A DNA stretch of 64,000 nucleotides. Source: Aurelia coerulea (Eukaryota > Cnidaria > Scyphozoa > Semaeostomeae > Ulmaridae). The notes beneath the pieces are model-generated. The model had not been told where the DNA came from and did no database searches. It saw only the letters and a list, made by a program, of their open reading frames with translations. The DNA lies in NCBI GenBank assembly GCA_039566865.1, contig CM076948.1, positions 18,053,001 through 18,117,000 on the forward strand. The letters are read 5' to 3'. A program made the position numbers and the translations under genes. Each line of letters begins with the position of its first letter. Position 1 is the first letter of the stretch. Below, piece after piece: positions 50,201 through 64,000 of the stretch.

Positions 50201-52300
50201 CTTTACTGCATAAACAAACATCGATTAATTAAATGTTTATTTTCTCAAAGAAAACAAAACATAAACACAAAAAGTGTGAGTTAACGTACTTTAGTAGCTA
50301 CAAGTTATATTTTAAAGAGAATTGCACTCATCGTTCTTTAAAACTTTAGTTATGCCATTAGTTTCTTTTATAACACTATATTAGTGCTAAAGCAACCCTT
50401 CTTGGAAACATTACTATAGACATTAGTTTTTTCTTTAGTGTCGTTTTAGCTTTACTGCATAAACGAACATCGATTAATTAAATAATTTTTCTCTCAAGGA
50501 AAACAAGATATAAACACAAAAGTGTGGGTTAACGTACTTTACTAACTACACATTATATTATAAAGAGAATGGCACTCATTATTCTTTAAAACTCTAGTTC
50601 TGCCAGTAATTTCTTTTATAGCACTCTATTAGTGCTGCAGCACCCATTCTTGGAAACATTACAATAGCCATTAGCTTTTTCTTTGGTCTCATTTTAGCTT
50701 TAGTGCATAAACAAGCATCGATTAATAAAATGTTTATTTTCTCAAAGAAAACAAAATATAAACGGAATAACTGTGGATTAATGTATTTTAGCAGCTACAA
50801 TTTATCTTATAATGAGTATTGCACTTATCGGCCTTTAAAACTTTAGTTCTGCAAGTAATTTCTTTTATAGCACTATATTAATGCTGCAGAAACCATTCTT
50901 GGAATCATTACTATAGCCATTAGCTTTTTCTTCAGTGTCATTTTAGCTTTACTGCATAAACGAACATCGATTAATTAAATGTTTATTTTCTCAAAGAAAA
51001 CAAGATATAAACACAAAAAGTGTGGGTTAACGTACTTTAGTAGCTACAATTTATATTTTTTAGAGAATTGCACTCATCGTTCTTTAAAACTTTAGTTATG
51101 CCATTAGTTTCTTTTATAACACTATATTAGTGCTAAAGCAACCCTTCTTGGAAACATTACTATAGACAATAGTTTTTTCTTTAGTGTCGTTTTAGCTTTA
51201 CTGCATAAACGAACATCGATTAATTAAATAATTTTTCTCTCAAGGAAAACAAGATATAAACACAAAAGTGTGGGTTGACGTACTTTACTAACTACACATT
51301 ATATTATAAAGAGAATGGCACTCATTGTTCTTTAACACTCTAGTTCTGCCAGTAATTTCTTTTGTAGCACTCTATTAGTGCTGCAGCACCCATTCTTGGA
51401 AACATTACTATAGCCATTAGTTTTTTCTTTGGTCTCATTTTAGCTTTACTGCATAAACAAACATCGATTAATAAAATGTTTATTTTCTCAAAGAAAGCAA
51501 AATATAAACAAAAAAAGTGTGGGTTAACGTATTTTAGTAGCTACAATTTATATTATAAAGAGAATTGCACTCATCGTTCTTTAAAACTTTAATTCTGCCA
51601 GTAATTTCTTTCATAGCACTATATTAGTGGTGCATCTGCCTTTTTTGGAAACATTACTGTAGACATTAGCTTTTTTTTAGTGTAGTTTTATCTTTAATGC
51701 ATAAACAAACATCGATTAATAAAATGTTTATTTTCTCAAAGAAAACAAAATATAAACACAAAAAGTGTGGGTTAACGTACTTTAGTAGCTACAATTTATA
51801 TTATAAAGAGAATTGCACTCATCGTTCTTTAAAACTTTAGTTCTGCCAGTAATTTCTTTTATAGCACTATATTAGTGCTGCAGCAACCATTCTTGGAAAC
51901 ATCACTATAGACATTAGTTTTTTCTTTAGTCTCATTTTATCATCTTTACTTCATAAACAAACATCGATTAATTAGATGTTTATTTTCTCAAAGAAAACAA
52001 AATATGAACACAAAAAGTGTGGGTTAACGTACTTTAGTAGCTACTATTTATATTATAAAAAGAATTGCACTCATCGTTCTTTAAAACTTTAGTTCTGCCA
52101 GTAATTTCTTTTATAGCACCCTATTAGTGCTGCAGAAACCCTTCTTGGAAACATTACTATAGCCATTAGTTTTTTCTTTAGTCTCATTTTAGCTTTACTG
52201 CATAAACAAACATTGATTAATAAAATGTTTATTTTCTTAAAGAAAACAAAATATAAACACAAAAAGTGTGGGTTAACGTATTTTAGTAGCTACAATTTAT
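41230..52300. repeat. Mixed satellite domain with recurring AATAATTTTT monomers
   Basis: A limited set of monomer types is shuffled here: AATAATTTTTCTCTCAAGG followed by ACTAACTACAC, AAAGGGTTGG with TATGCAGAG, TATGAACACAAAAAG with the ATCATC insertion, GGTGCAGCTGCCTTTTTTGG, and ACGG/GGATTATTG with TCTTCAGTGTC. The AATAATTTTTCTC type occurs at about 41528, 43520, 45522, 46265, 47756, 50480 and 51229. These spacings are close to 8, 8, 3, 6, 11 and 3 monomers. The order is only locally conserved. Confidence 0.7.
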
Positions 52301-52849
52301 ATTATAAAGAGAATTGCACTCATCGTTCTTTAAAACGTTAGTTCTGCTAGTAATTTCTTTTATAGCACCCTATTAGTGCTGCAGAAACCCTTCTTGGAAA
52401 CATTACTATAGCCATTAGTTTTTTCTTTAGTCTCATTTTAGCTTTACTGCATAAACGAACATCGATTAATAAAATGTTAATTTTCTCAAAGAAAACAAAA
52501 TATAAACGGAAAAACTGTGGATTAACGTAACTTAGTAGCTAACATTTTTATTATTAAAAGTATTGCACTCATCGTTCTTTAAAACTTTAGTTCTGCCAGT
52601 AATTTCTTTTATAGCACTATATTAGTGCTGCAGCAACCATTCTTGGAAACATTACTATAGACATTAGTTTTTTCGTTAGAGTCGTTTTATCTTTACTGCA
52701 TAAACGAACATCGATTAATAAAATGTTAATTTACTCAAAAAAAATCAAATATAAACGGAAAAACTGTGGATTAATGTATTTTAGCAGCTATAATTTATCT
52801 TATAAAGAGTATTGCACTCATCGGCCTTTAAAACTTTAGTTCTGCAAGT

Positions 52850-55800
52850 AATATCTTTTATAGCACTATATTAATGCTGCAGAAACCATTCTTTGAATCA
52901 TTACTATAGCCATTAGTCTTTTCTTTAGTCTCATTTTATTATCTTTACTGCATAAACAAACATCGATTAATTAGATGTTTATTTTCTCAAAGAAAACAAA
53001 ATATGAACACAAAAAGTGTGGGTTAACGTACTTTAGTAGCTACTATTTATATTATAAAAAGAATTGCACTCATCGTTCTTTAAAACTTTAGTTCTGCCAG
53101 TAATTTCTTTTATAGCACCCTATTAGTGCTGCAGCAACCCTTCTTGGAAACATTACTATAGCCATTAGTTTTTTCTTTAGTCTCATTTTAGCTTTACTGC
53201 ATAAACAAACATTGATTAATAAAATGTTTATTTTCTTAAAGAAAACAAAATATAAACACAAAAAGTGTGGGTTAACGTATTTTAGTAGCTACAATTTATA
53301 TTATAAAAAGAATTGCACTCATCGTTCTTTAAAACGTTAGTTCTGCTAGTAATTTCTTTTATAGCACCCTATTAGTGCTGCAGAAACCCTTCTTGGAAAC
53401 ATTACTATAGCCATTAGTTTTTTCTTTAGTCTCATTTTAGCTTTACTGCATAAACGAACATCGATTAATAAAATGTTAATTTTCTCAAAGAAAACAAAAT
53501 ATAAACGGAAAAACTGTGGATTAACGTAACTTAGTAGCTAAAATTTTTATTGTTAAAAGTATTGCACTCATCGTTCTTTAAAACTTTAGTTCTGCCAGTA
53601 ATTTTTTTTATAGCACTATATTAGTGCTAACGCAACCCTTTTTGGAAACATTACTATAGACATTAGTTTTTTCGTTAGAGTCGTTTTATCTTTACTGCAT
53701 AAACGAACATCGATTAATAAAATGTTTATTTACTCAAATAAAATCAAATATAAACGGAAAAACAGTGGATTAATGTATTTTAGCAGCTATAATTTATCTT
53801 ATAAAGAGTATTGCATTCATTGGCCTTTAAAACTTTAGTTCTGCCAGTAATTTCTTTTATAGCACTATATTAGTGCTGCAGCAGCCTTTCTTGGAAACAT
53901 TACTGTAGACATTAGCTTTTTTTTAGTGTCGTTTTATCTTTAATGCATAAACAAAAATCGATTAATAAAATGTTTATTTTCTCAAAGAAAACAAAATATA
54001 AACACAAAAAGGTTGGATTAACGTAACTTAGTAGCTACAGTTTTTAAGATTAAAAGTATTGCACTCATCGATCTTTAAAACTTTAGTTCGGCCAGTAACT
54101 TCTTTAATAGCACTCTATTAGTGCTGCAGCATCCCTTCTAGGAAACATTACTATAGACATTAGTTCTTTCTTTAGTCTCATTTCAGCTTTACTGCATAAA
54201 CAAACATCCATCTATTAAATGTTTATTTTCTCAAAGAAAACCCAATATAAACGGAACAACTGTGGATTAATGTATTTTAGCAGCTAAAATTTATCTTATA
54301 AAGAGTATTGCACTCATCGGCCTTTAAAACTTTAGTTCTGCCAGTAATTTCTTTTATAGCACTATATTAGTGCTAACGCAACCCTTCTTGGAAACATTAC
54401 TATAGACATTAGTTTTTTCTATAGAGTCGTTTTATCTTTACTGCATAAACGAACATCGATTAATAAAATGTTAATTTTCTCAAAGAAAACAAAATATAAA
54501 CGGAAAAACTGTGGATTAACGTAACTTAGTAGCTAAAATTTTTATTATTAAAAGTATTGCACTCATCGTTCTTTAAAACTTTAGTTCTGCCAGTAATTTC
54601 TTTTATAGCACTATATTAGTGCTAACGCAACCCTTCTTGGAAACATTACTATAGACATTAGTTTTTTCGTTAGAGTCGTTTTATCTTTACTGCATAAACG
54701 AACATCGATTAATAAAATGTTAATTTACTCAAAAAAAATCAAATATAAACGGAAAAACTGTGGATTAATGTATTTTAGCAGCTATAATTTATCTTATAAA
54801 GAGTATTGCACTCATCGGCCTTTAAAACTTTAGTTCTGCAAGTAATATCTTTTATAGCACTATATTAATGCTGCAGAAACCATTCTTTGAATCATTACTA
54901 TAGCCATTAGTCTTTTCTTTAGTCTCATTTTAGCTTTAATGCATAAACAAACATCGATTAATTAGATGTTTATTTTCTCAAAGAAAACAAAATATGAACA
55001 CAAAAAGTGTGGGTTAACGTACTTTAGTAGCTACTATTTATATTATAAAAAGAATTGCACTCATCGTTCTTTAAAACTTTAGTTCTGCCAGTAATTTCTT
55101 TTATAGCACCCTATTAGTGCTGCAGCAACCCTTCTTGGAAACATTACTATAGCCATTAGTTTTTTCTTTAGTCTCATTTTAGCTTTACTGCATAAACAAA
55201 CATTGATTAATAAAATGTTTATTTTCTTAAAGAAAACAAAATATAAACACAAAAAGTGTGGGTTAACGTATTTTAGTAGCTACAATTTATATTATAAAAA
55301 GAATTGCACTCATCGTTCTTTAAAACGTTAGTTCTGCTAGTAATTTCTTTTATAGCACCCTATTAGTGCTGCAGAAACCCTTCTTGGAAACATTACTATA
55401 GCCATTAGTTTTTTCTTTAGTCTCATTTTAGCTTTACTGCATAAACGAACATCGATTAATAAAATGTTAATTTTCTCAAAGAAAACAAAATATAAACAGA
55501 AAAACTGTGGATTAACGTAACTTAGTAGCTAAAATTTTTATTGTTAAAAGTATTGCACTCATCGTTCTTTAAAACTTTAGTTCTGCCAGTAATTTTTTTT
55601 ATAGCACTATATTAGTGCTAACGCAACCCTTTTTGGAAACATTACTATAGACATTAGTTTTTTCGTTAGAGTCGTTTTATCTTTACTGCATAAACGAACA
55701 TCGATTAATAAAATGTTAATTTACTCAAAAAAAATCAAATATAAACGGAAAAACTGTGGATTAATGTATTTTAGCAGCTATAATTTATCTTATAAAGAGT

Positions 55801-56830
55801 ATTGCACTCATTGGCCTTTAAAACTTTAGTTCTGCCAGTAATTTCTTTTATAGCACTATATTAGTGCTGCAGCAGCCTTTCTTGGAAACATTACTGTAGA
55901 CATTAGCTTTTTTTTAGTGTCGTTTTATCTTAAATGCATAAACAAACATCGATTAATAAAATGTTTATTTTCTCAAAGAAAACAAAATATAAACACAAAA
56001 AGGTTGGATTAACGTAACTTAGTAGCTACAGTTTTTAAGATTAAAAGTATTGCACTCATCGATCTTTAAAACTTTAGTTCGGCCAGTAACTTCTTTAATA
56101 GCACTCTATTAGTGCTGCAGCATCCCTTCTAGGAAACATTACTATAGACATTAGTTCTTTCTTTAGTCTCATTTCAGCTTTACTGCATAAACAAACATCC
56201 ATCTATTAAATGTTTATTTTCTCAAAGAAAACCCAATATAAACGGAACAACTGTGGATTAATGTATTTTAGCAGCTAAAATTTATCTTATAAAGAGTATT
56301 GCACTCATCGGCCTTTAAAACTTTAGTTCTGCCAGTAATTTCTTTTATAGCACTATATTAGTGCTAACGCAACCCTTCTTGGAAACATTACTATAGACAT
56401 TAGTTTTTTCTATAGAGTCGTTTTATCTTTACTGCATAAACGAACATCGATTAATAAAATGTAAATTTTCTCAAAGAAAACAAAATATAAACGGAAAAAC
56501 TGTGGATTAACGTAACTTAGTAGCTAAAATTTTTATTATTGAAAGTATTGCACTCATCGTTCTTTAAAACTTTAGTTCTACCAGTAATTTCTTTTATAGC
56601 ACTATATTAGTGCTAACGCAACCCTTCTTGGAAACATTACTATAGACATTAGTTTTTTCTTTAGAGTCGTTTTATCTTTACTGCATAAACGAACATCGAT
56701 TAATAAAATGTTAATTTTCTCAAAGAAAACAAAATATAAACGGAAAAACTGTGGATTAACGTAACTTAGTAGCTAAAATTTTTATGATTAAAAGTATTGC
56801 ACTCATCGATCTTTAAAACTTTAGTTCGGC
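52850..56830. repeat. Eight-monomer higher-order repeat (two copies)
   Basis: The markers TTCTGCTAGTAA (53341, 55332) and GCATCCCTTCTAGG with ATTTCAGC (54131, 56122) are both 1991 bp apart, or eight monomers. Between them the same order of types is seen: GTTAATTTACTC/AAATCAAAT, ACGG/GGATTAATG with CTATAATTTATC, TATGAACAC, AAAGGTTGGATTAACG, and CTATAGAGTCG. An additional TTCTGCTAGTAA monomer at 52342 lies four monomers upstream. Confidence 0.85.
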
Positions 56831-57391
56831 CAGTAACTTCTTTAATAGCACTCTATTAGTGCTGCAGCATCCATTCTAGGAAACATTACAATAGACATTA
56901 GTTCTTTCTTTAGTCTCATTTCAGCTTTACTGCATAAACAATCATCGATCTATTAAATGTTTATTTTCTCAAAGAAATTCAAATATAAACGGAAAAACTG
57001 TGGATTAATGTATTTTAGCAGCTAAAATTTATCTTATAAAGAGTATTGCACTCATCGGCCTTTAAAAATTTAGTTCTGCAAGTAATTTCTTTTATAGCAC
57101 TATATTAATGCTGCAGAAACCATTCTTGGAATCATTACTATAGCCATAAGCTTTTTCTTCAGTGGCCTTTTTAGCTTTACTGCATAAACAAACATCGATT
57201 AATAAAATGTTTATTTTCTCAAAGAAAACAAAATATGAACATAAAAAGTGTGGGTTAACGTACTTTAGTAGCTACTATTTACATTATAAAAGGAATTGCA
57301 CTCATCGTTCTTTAAAACTTTAGTTCTGCCAGTAATTTCTTTTATAGCACCCTATTAGTGCTGCAGCAACCCTTCTTGGAAACATTACTAT

Positions 57392-59540
57392 AGCCAGTAG
57401 TTTTTTCTTTAGTCTCATTTTATCATCTTTACTGCATAAACAAACATCGATTAATTAGATGTTTATTTGCTCAAAGAAAACAAAATATGAACACAAAAAG
57501 TGTGGGTTAACGTACTTTAGTAGCTGCTATTTATATTATAAAAAGTATTGCACTCATCGATCTTTAAAACTTTAGTTCGGCCAGTAACTTCTTTAATAGC
57601 ACTCTATTAGTGCTGCAGCATCCCTTCTAGGAAACATTACTATAGACATTAGTTCTTTCTTTAGTCTCATTTCAGCTTTACTGCATAAACAAACATCCAT
57701 CTATTAAATGTTTATTTTCTCAAAGAAAACCAAATATAAACGGAACAACTGTGGATTAATGTATTTTAGCAGCTAAAATTTATCTTATAAAGAGTATTGC
57801 ACTCATCGGCCTTTAAAACTTTAGTTCTGCCAGTAATTTCTTTTATAGCACTATATTAGTGCTAACGCAACCCATCTTGGAAACATTACTATAGACATTA
57901 GTTTTTTCTATAGAGTCGTTTTATCTTTACTGCATAAACGAACATCGATTAATAAAATGTTAATTTTCTCAAAGAAAACAAAATATAAAAGGAAAAACTG
58001 TGGAATAACGTAACTTAGTAGCTAAAATTTTTATTATTAAAAGTATTGCACTCATCGTTCTTTAAAACTTTAGTTCTACCAGTAATTTCTTTTATAGCAT
58101 CCTATTAGTGCTGCAGCAACCCTTCTTTGAAACATTACTATAGCCAGTAGTTTTTTCTTTAGTCTCATTTTATCATCTTTACTGCATAAACAAACATCGA
58201 TTAATTAGATGTTTATTTGCTCAAAGAAAACAAAATATGAACACAAAAAGTGTGGGTTAACGTACTTTAGTAGCTGCTATTTATATTATAAAAAGTATTG
58301 CACTCATCGATCTTTAAAACTTTAGTTCGGCCAGTAACTTCTTTAATAGCACTCTATTAGTGCGGCAGCATCCCTTCTAGGAAACATTACTATAGACATT
58401 AGTTCTTTCTTTAGTCTCATTTCAGCTTTACTGCATAAACAAACATCCATCTATTAAATGTTTATTTTCTCAAAGAAAACCAAATATAAACGGAAAAACT
58501 GTGGATTAATGTATTTTAGCAGCTAAAATTTATCTTATAAAGAGTATTGCACTCATCGGCCTTTAAAACTTTAGTTCTGCCAGTAATTTCTTTTATAGCA
58601 CTATATTAGTGCTAACGCAACCCATCTTGGAAACATTACTATAGACATTAGTTTTTTCTATAGAGTCGTTTTATCTTTACTGCATAAACGAACATCGATT
58701 AATAAAATGTTAATTTTCTCAAAGAAAACAAAATATAAACGGAAAAACTGTGGAATAACGTATTTTAGTAGCTAAAATTTTTATTATTAAAAGTAGTTTT
58801 TTCTTTAGTCTCATTTTATCATCTTTACTGCATAAACAAACATCGATTAATTAGATGTTTATTTGCTCAAAGAAAACAAAATATGAACACAAAAAGTGTG
58901 GGTTAACGTACTTTAGTAGCTGCTATTTATATTATAAAAAGTATTGCACTCATCGATCTTTAAAACTTTAGTTCGGCCAGTAACTTCTTTAATAGCACTC
59001 TATTAGTGCTGCAGCATCCCTTCTAGGAAACATTACTATAGACATTAGTTCTTTCTTTAGTCTCATTTCAGCTTTACTGCATAAACAAACATCCATCTAT
59101 TAAATGTTTATTTTCTCAAAGAAAACCAAATATAAACGGAACAACTGTGGATTAATGTATTTTAGCAGCTAAAATTTATCTTATAAAGAGTATTGCACTC
59201 ATCGGCCTTTAATACTTTAGTTCTGCCAGTAATTTCTTTTATAGCACTATATTAGTGCTAACGCAACCCTTCTTGGAAACATTACTATAGACATTAGTTT
59301 TTTCTATAGAGTCGTTTTATCTTTACTGCATAAACGAACATCGATTAATAAAATGTTAATTTTCTCAAAGAAAACAAAATATAAACGGAAAAACTGTGGA
59401 TTAACGTAACTTAGTAGCTAAAATTTTTATTATTAAAAGTATTGCACTCATCGATCTTTAAAACTTTAGTTCGGCCAGTAACTTCTTTAATAGCACTCTA
59501 TTAGTGCTGCAGCATCCCTTCTAGGAAACATTACAATAGA
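57392..59540. repeat. Three-monomer higher-order repeat (about three copies)
   Basis: The markers CCAGTAGTTTTTTC (57395, 58146) and GCATCCCTTCTAGG (57620, 58370, 59016) recur about every 750 bp. The third interval is 646 bp because the monomer starting at 58754 is only 148 bp long. There TATTATTAAAAGTA is joined directly to GTTTTTTCTTTAG, a loss of about 104 bp with AGTA shared by both parents. This block contains the shortest-period higher-order repeat seen in the window. Confidence 0.8.
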
Positions 59541-62500
59541 CATTAGTTCTTTCTTTAGTCTCATTTCAGCTTTACTGCATAAACAATCATCGATCTATTA
59601 AATGTTTATTTTCTCAAAGAAATTCAAATATAAACGGAAAAACTGTGGATTAATGTATTTTAGCAGCTAAAATTTATCTTATAAAGAGTATTGCACTCAT
59701 CGGCCTTTAAAAATTTAGTTCTGCAAGTAATTTCTTTTATAGCACTATATTAATGCTGCAGAAACCATTCTTGGAATCATTACTATAGCCATAAGCTTTT
59801 TCTTCAGTGGCCTTTTTAGCTTTACTGCATAAACAAACATCGATTAATAAAATGTTTATTTTCTCAAAGAAAACAAAATATGAACATAAAAAGTGTGGGT
59901 TAACGTACTTTAGTAGCTACTATTTACATTATAAAAAGAATTGCACTCATCGTTCTTTAAAACTTTAGTTCGGCCAGTAACTTCTTTAATAGCACTCTAT
60001 TAGTGCGGCAGCATCCCTTCTAGGAAACATTACTATAGACATTAGTTCTTTCTTTAGTCTCATTTCAGCTTTACTGCATAAACAAACATCCATCTATTAA
60101 ATGTTTATTTTCTCAAAGAAAACAAAATATGAACACAAAAAGTGTGGGTTAACGTACTTAAGTAGCTGCTATTTATATTATAAAAAGTATTGCACTCATC
60201 GATCTTTAAAACTTTAGTTCGGCCAGTAACTTCTTTAATAGCACTCTATTAGTGCGGCAGCATCCCTTCTAGGAAACATTACTATAGCCAGTAGTTTTTT
60301 CTTTAGTCTCATTTTATCATCTTTACTGCATAAACAAACATCGATTAATTAGATGTTTATTTGCTCAAAGAAAACAAAATATGAACACAAAAAGTGTGGG
60401 TTAACGTACTTAAGTAGCTGCTATTTATATTATAAAAAGTATTGCACTCATCGATCTTTAAAACTTTAGTTCGGCCAGTAACTTCTTTAATAGCACTCTA
60501 TTAGTGCTGCAGCATCCCTTCTAGGAAACATTACTATAGACATTAGTTCTTTCTTTAGTCTCATTTCAGCTTTACTGCATAAACAAACATCCATCTATTA
60601 AATGTTTATTTTCTCAAAGAAAACCAAATATAAACGGAACAACTGTGGATTAATGTATTTTAGCAGCTAAAATTTATCTTATAAAGAGTATTGCACTCAT
60701 CGGCCTTTAAAACTTTAGTTCTGCCAGTAATTTCTTTTATAGCACTATAAAACGCAACCCTTCTTGGAAACATTACTAAAGACATTAGTTTTTTCTATAG
60801 AGTCGTTTTATCTTTACTGCATAAACGAACATCGATTAATAAAATGTAAATTTTCTCAAAGAAAACAAAATATAAACGGAAAAACTGTGGATTAACGTTA
60901 CTTAGTAGCTAAAATTTTTATTATTAAAAGTATTGCACTCATCGTTCTTTAAAACGTTAGTTCTGCTAGTAATTTCTTTTATAGCACTATATTAGTGCTG
61001 CAGCAACCCTTCTTGGAAACATTACTATAGACATTAGTTTTTTCTTTAGTCTCATTTTAGCTTTACTGCATAAACAAACATCGATTTCTTAAATGTTTAT
61101 TTTCCCAGAGAAAACAAAATATAAACGGAAATACTGTGGATTAATGTATCTTAGCAGCTACAATATATCTTAGAAAGAGTGTTGAACTCATCGTTCTTAA
61201 AAACTTTAGTTCTGCCAGTAATTTCTTTTATAGCACTATATTAGTGCTAACGCAACCCTTCTTGGAAACATTACTAAAGACATTAGTTTTTTCTATAGAG
61301 TCGTTTTATCTTTACTGCATAAACGAACATCGATTAATAAAATGTTAATTTTATCAAAGAAAACAAAATATAAACGGAAAAACTGTGGATTAACGTAACT
61401 CAGTAGCTAAAATTTTTATTATTAAAAGTATTGCACTCATCGTTCTTTAAAACTTTAGTTCTGCCAGTAATTTCTTTTATAGCACTATAAAACGCAACCC
61501 TTCTTGGAAACATTACTAAAGACATTAGTTTTTTCTATAGAGTCATTTTGTCTTTACTGCATAAACGAAAATCGATTAATAAAATGTTAATTTACTCAAA
61601 AAAAATCAAATATAAACGGAAAAACTGTGGATTAATGTATTTAAGCAGCTATAATTTATCTTATAAAGAGTATTAAACTCATCGGCCTTTAAAACTTTAG
61701 TTCTGCAAGTAATTTCTTTTATAGTACTATATTAATGCTGCAGAAACCATTCTTTGAATCATTACTATAGCCATTAGTCTTTTCTTTAGTCTCATTTTAT
61801 CATCTTTACTGCATAAACAAACATCGATTAATTAGATGTTTATTTGCTCAAAGAAAACAAAATATGAACACAAAAAGTGTGGGTTAACGTACTTTAGTAG
61901 CTGCTATTTATATTATAAAAAGAAATGCACTCATCGTTCTTTAAAACTTTAGTTCTGCCAGTAATTTCTTTTATAGCACTATGTTAGTGCTGCAGCAACC
62001 CTTCTTGGAAACATTACTATAGACATTAGTTTTTTCTTTAGTCTCATTTTAGCTTTAATGCATAAACAAACATCGATTAATTAAATGTTTATTTTCTTAA
62101 AAAAAAATATAAACAAAAAAAGGGGGGTTAACGTAATTTAGTAGCTACAATTTATATTATAAGGAGAATTGCACTAATCGTTCTTTAAAACTTTAGTTCT
62201 GCCAGTAATTTCTTTTATAGCACTATATTAGTGCTAACGCAACCATTCTTGGAAACATTACTATAGACATTAGTTTTTTCTTTAGAGTCGTTTTATCTTT
62301 ACTGCATAAACGAACATCGATTAATAAAATGTTAATTTTCTCAAAGAAAACAAAATATAAACGGAAAAACTGTGGATTAATGTTTTTTAGCAACAACAAT
62401 TTATCTTATAAAGAGCATTGCACTCATCGGCCTTTAAAACTTTAGTTCTGCAAGTAACTTCTTTTATAGCACTATATTAATGCTCCAGAAACCATTCTTT

Positions 62501-64000
62501 GAATCATTACTATAGCCAACAAGTGTTTTCTTTAGTCTAATTTTAGCTTTACTGCATAAACAAACATCGATTTATTAAATGTATATTTTCTCACAGAAAA
62601 CCAAATATAAACGGAAAAACTGTGGATTAATGTATCTTAGCAGCTACAATTTATCTTAGAGAGAGTGTTGAACTCATCGTTCTTTAAAACTTTAGTTCTG
62701 CCAGTAATTTCTTTTATAGCACTATATTAGTGCTAAAGCAACCCTTCTTGGAAACATTACTATAGACATTAGTTTTATCTTTAGTGTCGTTTTAGCTTTA
62801 CTGCATAAACGAACATCGATTAATTAAATAATTTTTCTCTCAAGGAAAGCAAGATATAAACACAAAAGTGTGGGTTAACGTACTTTACTAACTATACATT
62901 ATATTATAAAGAGAATGGCACTCATTGTTCTTTAAAACTCTAGTTCTGCCAGTAATTTCTTTTATAGCACTCTATTGGTGCTGCAGCACCCATTCTTGGA
63001 AACATTACTATAGCCATTAGTTTTTTCTTTAGTCTCATTTTAGCTTTACTGCATAAAAAACATCGATTAATAAAATGTTTATTTTCTCAAAGAAATCAAC
63101 ATATAAACACAAAAAGTGTGGGTTAACGTACTTTAGTAGCTACAATTTATATTGTAAAGAGAATTGCACTCATCGTTCTTTAAAACTTTAGTTCTGCCAG
63201 TAATTTCTTTTATAGCACTATATTAGAGCTGCAGCAACCCTTCTTGGAAACATTACTATAGACATTAGTTTTTTCTTTAGTCTCATATTAGCTTTACTGC
63301 ATAAACAAACATCGATTAATTAAATGTCTATTTTCTAAAAGAAAACAATATAAAAACACAAAAAGTGTGGGTTAACGTACTTTAGTAGCTACTATTTATA
63401 TTATAAAAGAATTGCACTCATCGTACTTTAAAACTTTAGTTCTGCCAGGAATTTCTTTTATAGCACTCTATTAGTGCTGCAGCAACCCTTCTTGGAAACA
63501 TTACTATAGCCATTAGTTTTTTCTTTAGTCTCATTTTAGCTTTACTGCATAAACAAACATCGATATATTAAATGTTTATTTTCTCAAAGAAAACCAAATA
63601 TAAACGGAAAAACTGTGGATTAACGTAACTTAGTAGCTAAAATTTTTATTATTAAAAGTATTGCACTCATCGTTCTTTAAAACTTTAGTTCTGCCAGTAA
63701 TTTCTTTTATAGCACTATATTAGTGCTAACGCAACCCTTCTTGGAAACATTACTAAAGACATTAGTTTTTTCTATAGAGTCATTTTGTCTTTACTGCATA
63801 AACGAAAATCGATTAATAAAATGTTAATTTACTCAAAAAAAATCAAATATAAACGGAAAACTGTGGATTAATGTATTTTAGCAGCTATAATTTATCTTAT
63901 AAAGAGTATTGCACTCATCGGCCTTTAAAACTTTAGTTCTGCAAGTAATTTCTTTTATAGCACTATATTAATGCTGCAGAAACCATTCTTTGAATCATTA
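59541..64000. repeat. Mixed satellite domain at the right window edge
   Basis: The same monomer types continue in less regular order. A small deletion variant, GCACTATAAAACGCAACCC, which removes part of the usual hairpin arm, occurs at 60741 and 61481, about three monomers apart. An AATAATTTTTCTC monomer reappears near 62829. The array is not finished at the window edge. Confidence 0.75.

Larger units (their letters stand above)
32645..64000. repeat. Satellite array, right part (249-bp monomer, about 126 copies)
   Basis: The same monomer and orientation as the left array. It resumes at monomer phase 71 (TTCTGC), whereas the left array stopped at phase 143 (counting the G before TTAAC as 1). 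It runs to the window edge without any further insertion. Composition is a mosaic of several monomer types organised in local higher-order repeats, described separately. No gene, RNA or other element was seen in it. Confidence 0.97.

Noticed and set aside
1..64000. Telomere repeats, tRNA or rRNA genes, and retroviral or LTR elements
   Set aside because: I saw no TTAGGG-like arrays, no conserved tRNA box pairs in a cloverleaf, no rRNA segments, and no LTR pairs or polymerase motifs.

Overview
This window is almost entirely repetitive eukaryotic DNA, and I found no convincing protein-coding gene, rRNA or tRNA. Two stretches, 1-26365 and 32645-64000, are one head-to-tail satellite array. Its monomer is about 249 bp and AT-rich, and there are roughly 230 copies, all in the same orientation. 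Between them lies a 6278-bp foreign block (26366-32643) bounded by perfect 17-bp terminal inverted repeats. A megasatellite of this size, hAT-type miniature elements with 8-bp target duplications, and the lack of bacterial gene density point to a eukaryotic nuclear chromosome. An invertebrate animal is my guess from the look of the repeats; I cannot name the species.

Satellite layout. Most monomers run 249 bp (252 with a small ATC insertion) from a GTTAAC-like site to the next. Two linked haplotypes of the monomer junction recur: an ACAC/GTGTGGGTTAACGTA form and an ACGG/CTGTGGATTAATGTA form. Region 1-18760 is a fairly homogeneous subfamily. After a pair of deletion junctions (18760-19002) the array becomes a mix of more diverged types. 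Higher-order repeats are visible: five monomers (about 21.2-23.7 kb), ten monomers (32.6-37 kb and 38.4-40.8 kb), eight monomers (52.9-56.8 kb) and three monomers (57.4-59.5 kb). Truncated or fused monomers mark breakpoints. The monomer carries several conserved short dyads, the best being a perfect 19-bp stem-loop TAGCACTA-TAT-TAGTGCTA.

Insert layout. From left to right: a 17-bp inverted repeat; a subterminal segment with a strong hairpin; eleven tandem copies of a 210-bp unit (26661-28960); then about 3.7 kb of mostly unique sequence holding five miniature transposons. These are two copies of one hAT-like element in inverted orientation (29511-29682, 31684-31849), two copies of a second G/C-run-rich element in direct orientation (30152-30306, 31421-31617), and a near-perfect 111-bp fold-back element with a 9-bp duplication (30588-30698). 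A right subterminal hairpin and the matching 17-bp inverted repeat close the block. The block looks like a large non-autonomous DNA transposon that landed in the satellite and collected smaller elements before or after. No transposase was recognised. The satellite does not resume in register across it: about 73 bp of monomer phase is present on both sides in different variants, and no target-site duplication is visible. The site was therefore rearranged after insertion, or the insertion itself involved a deletion.
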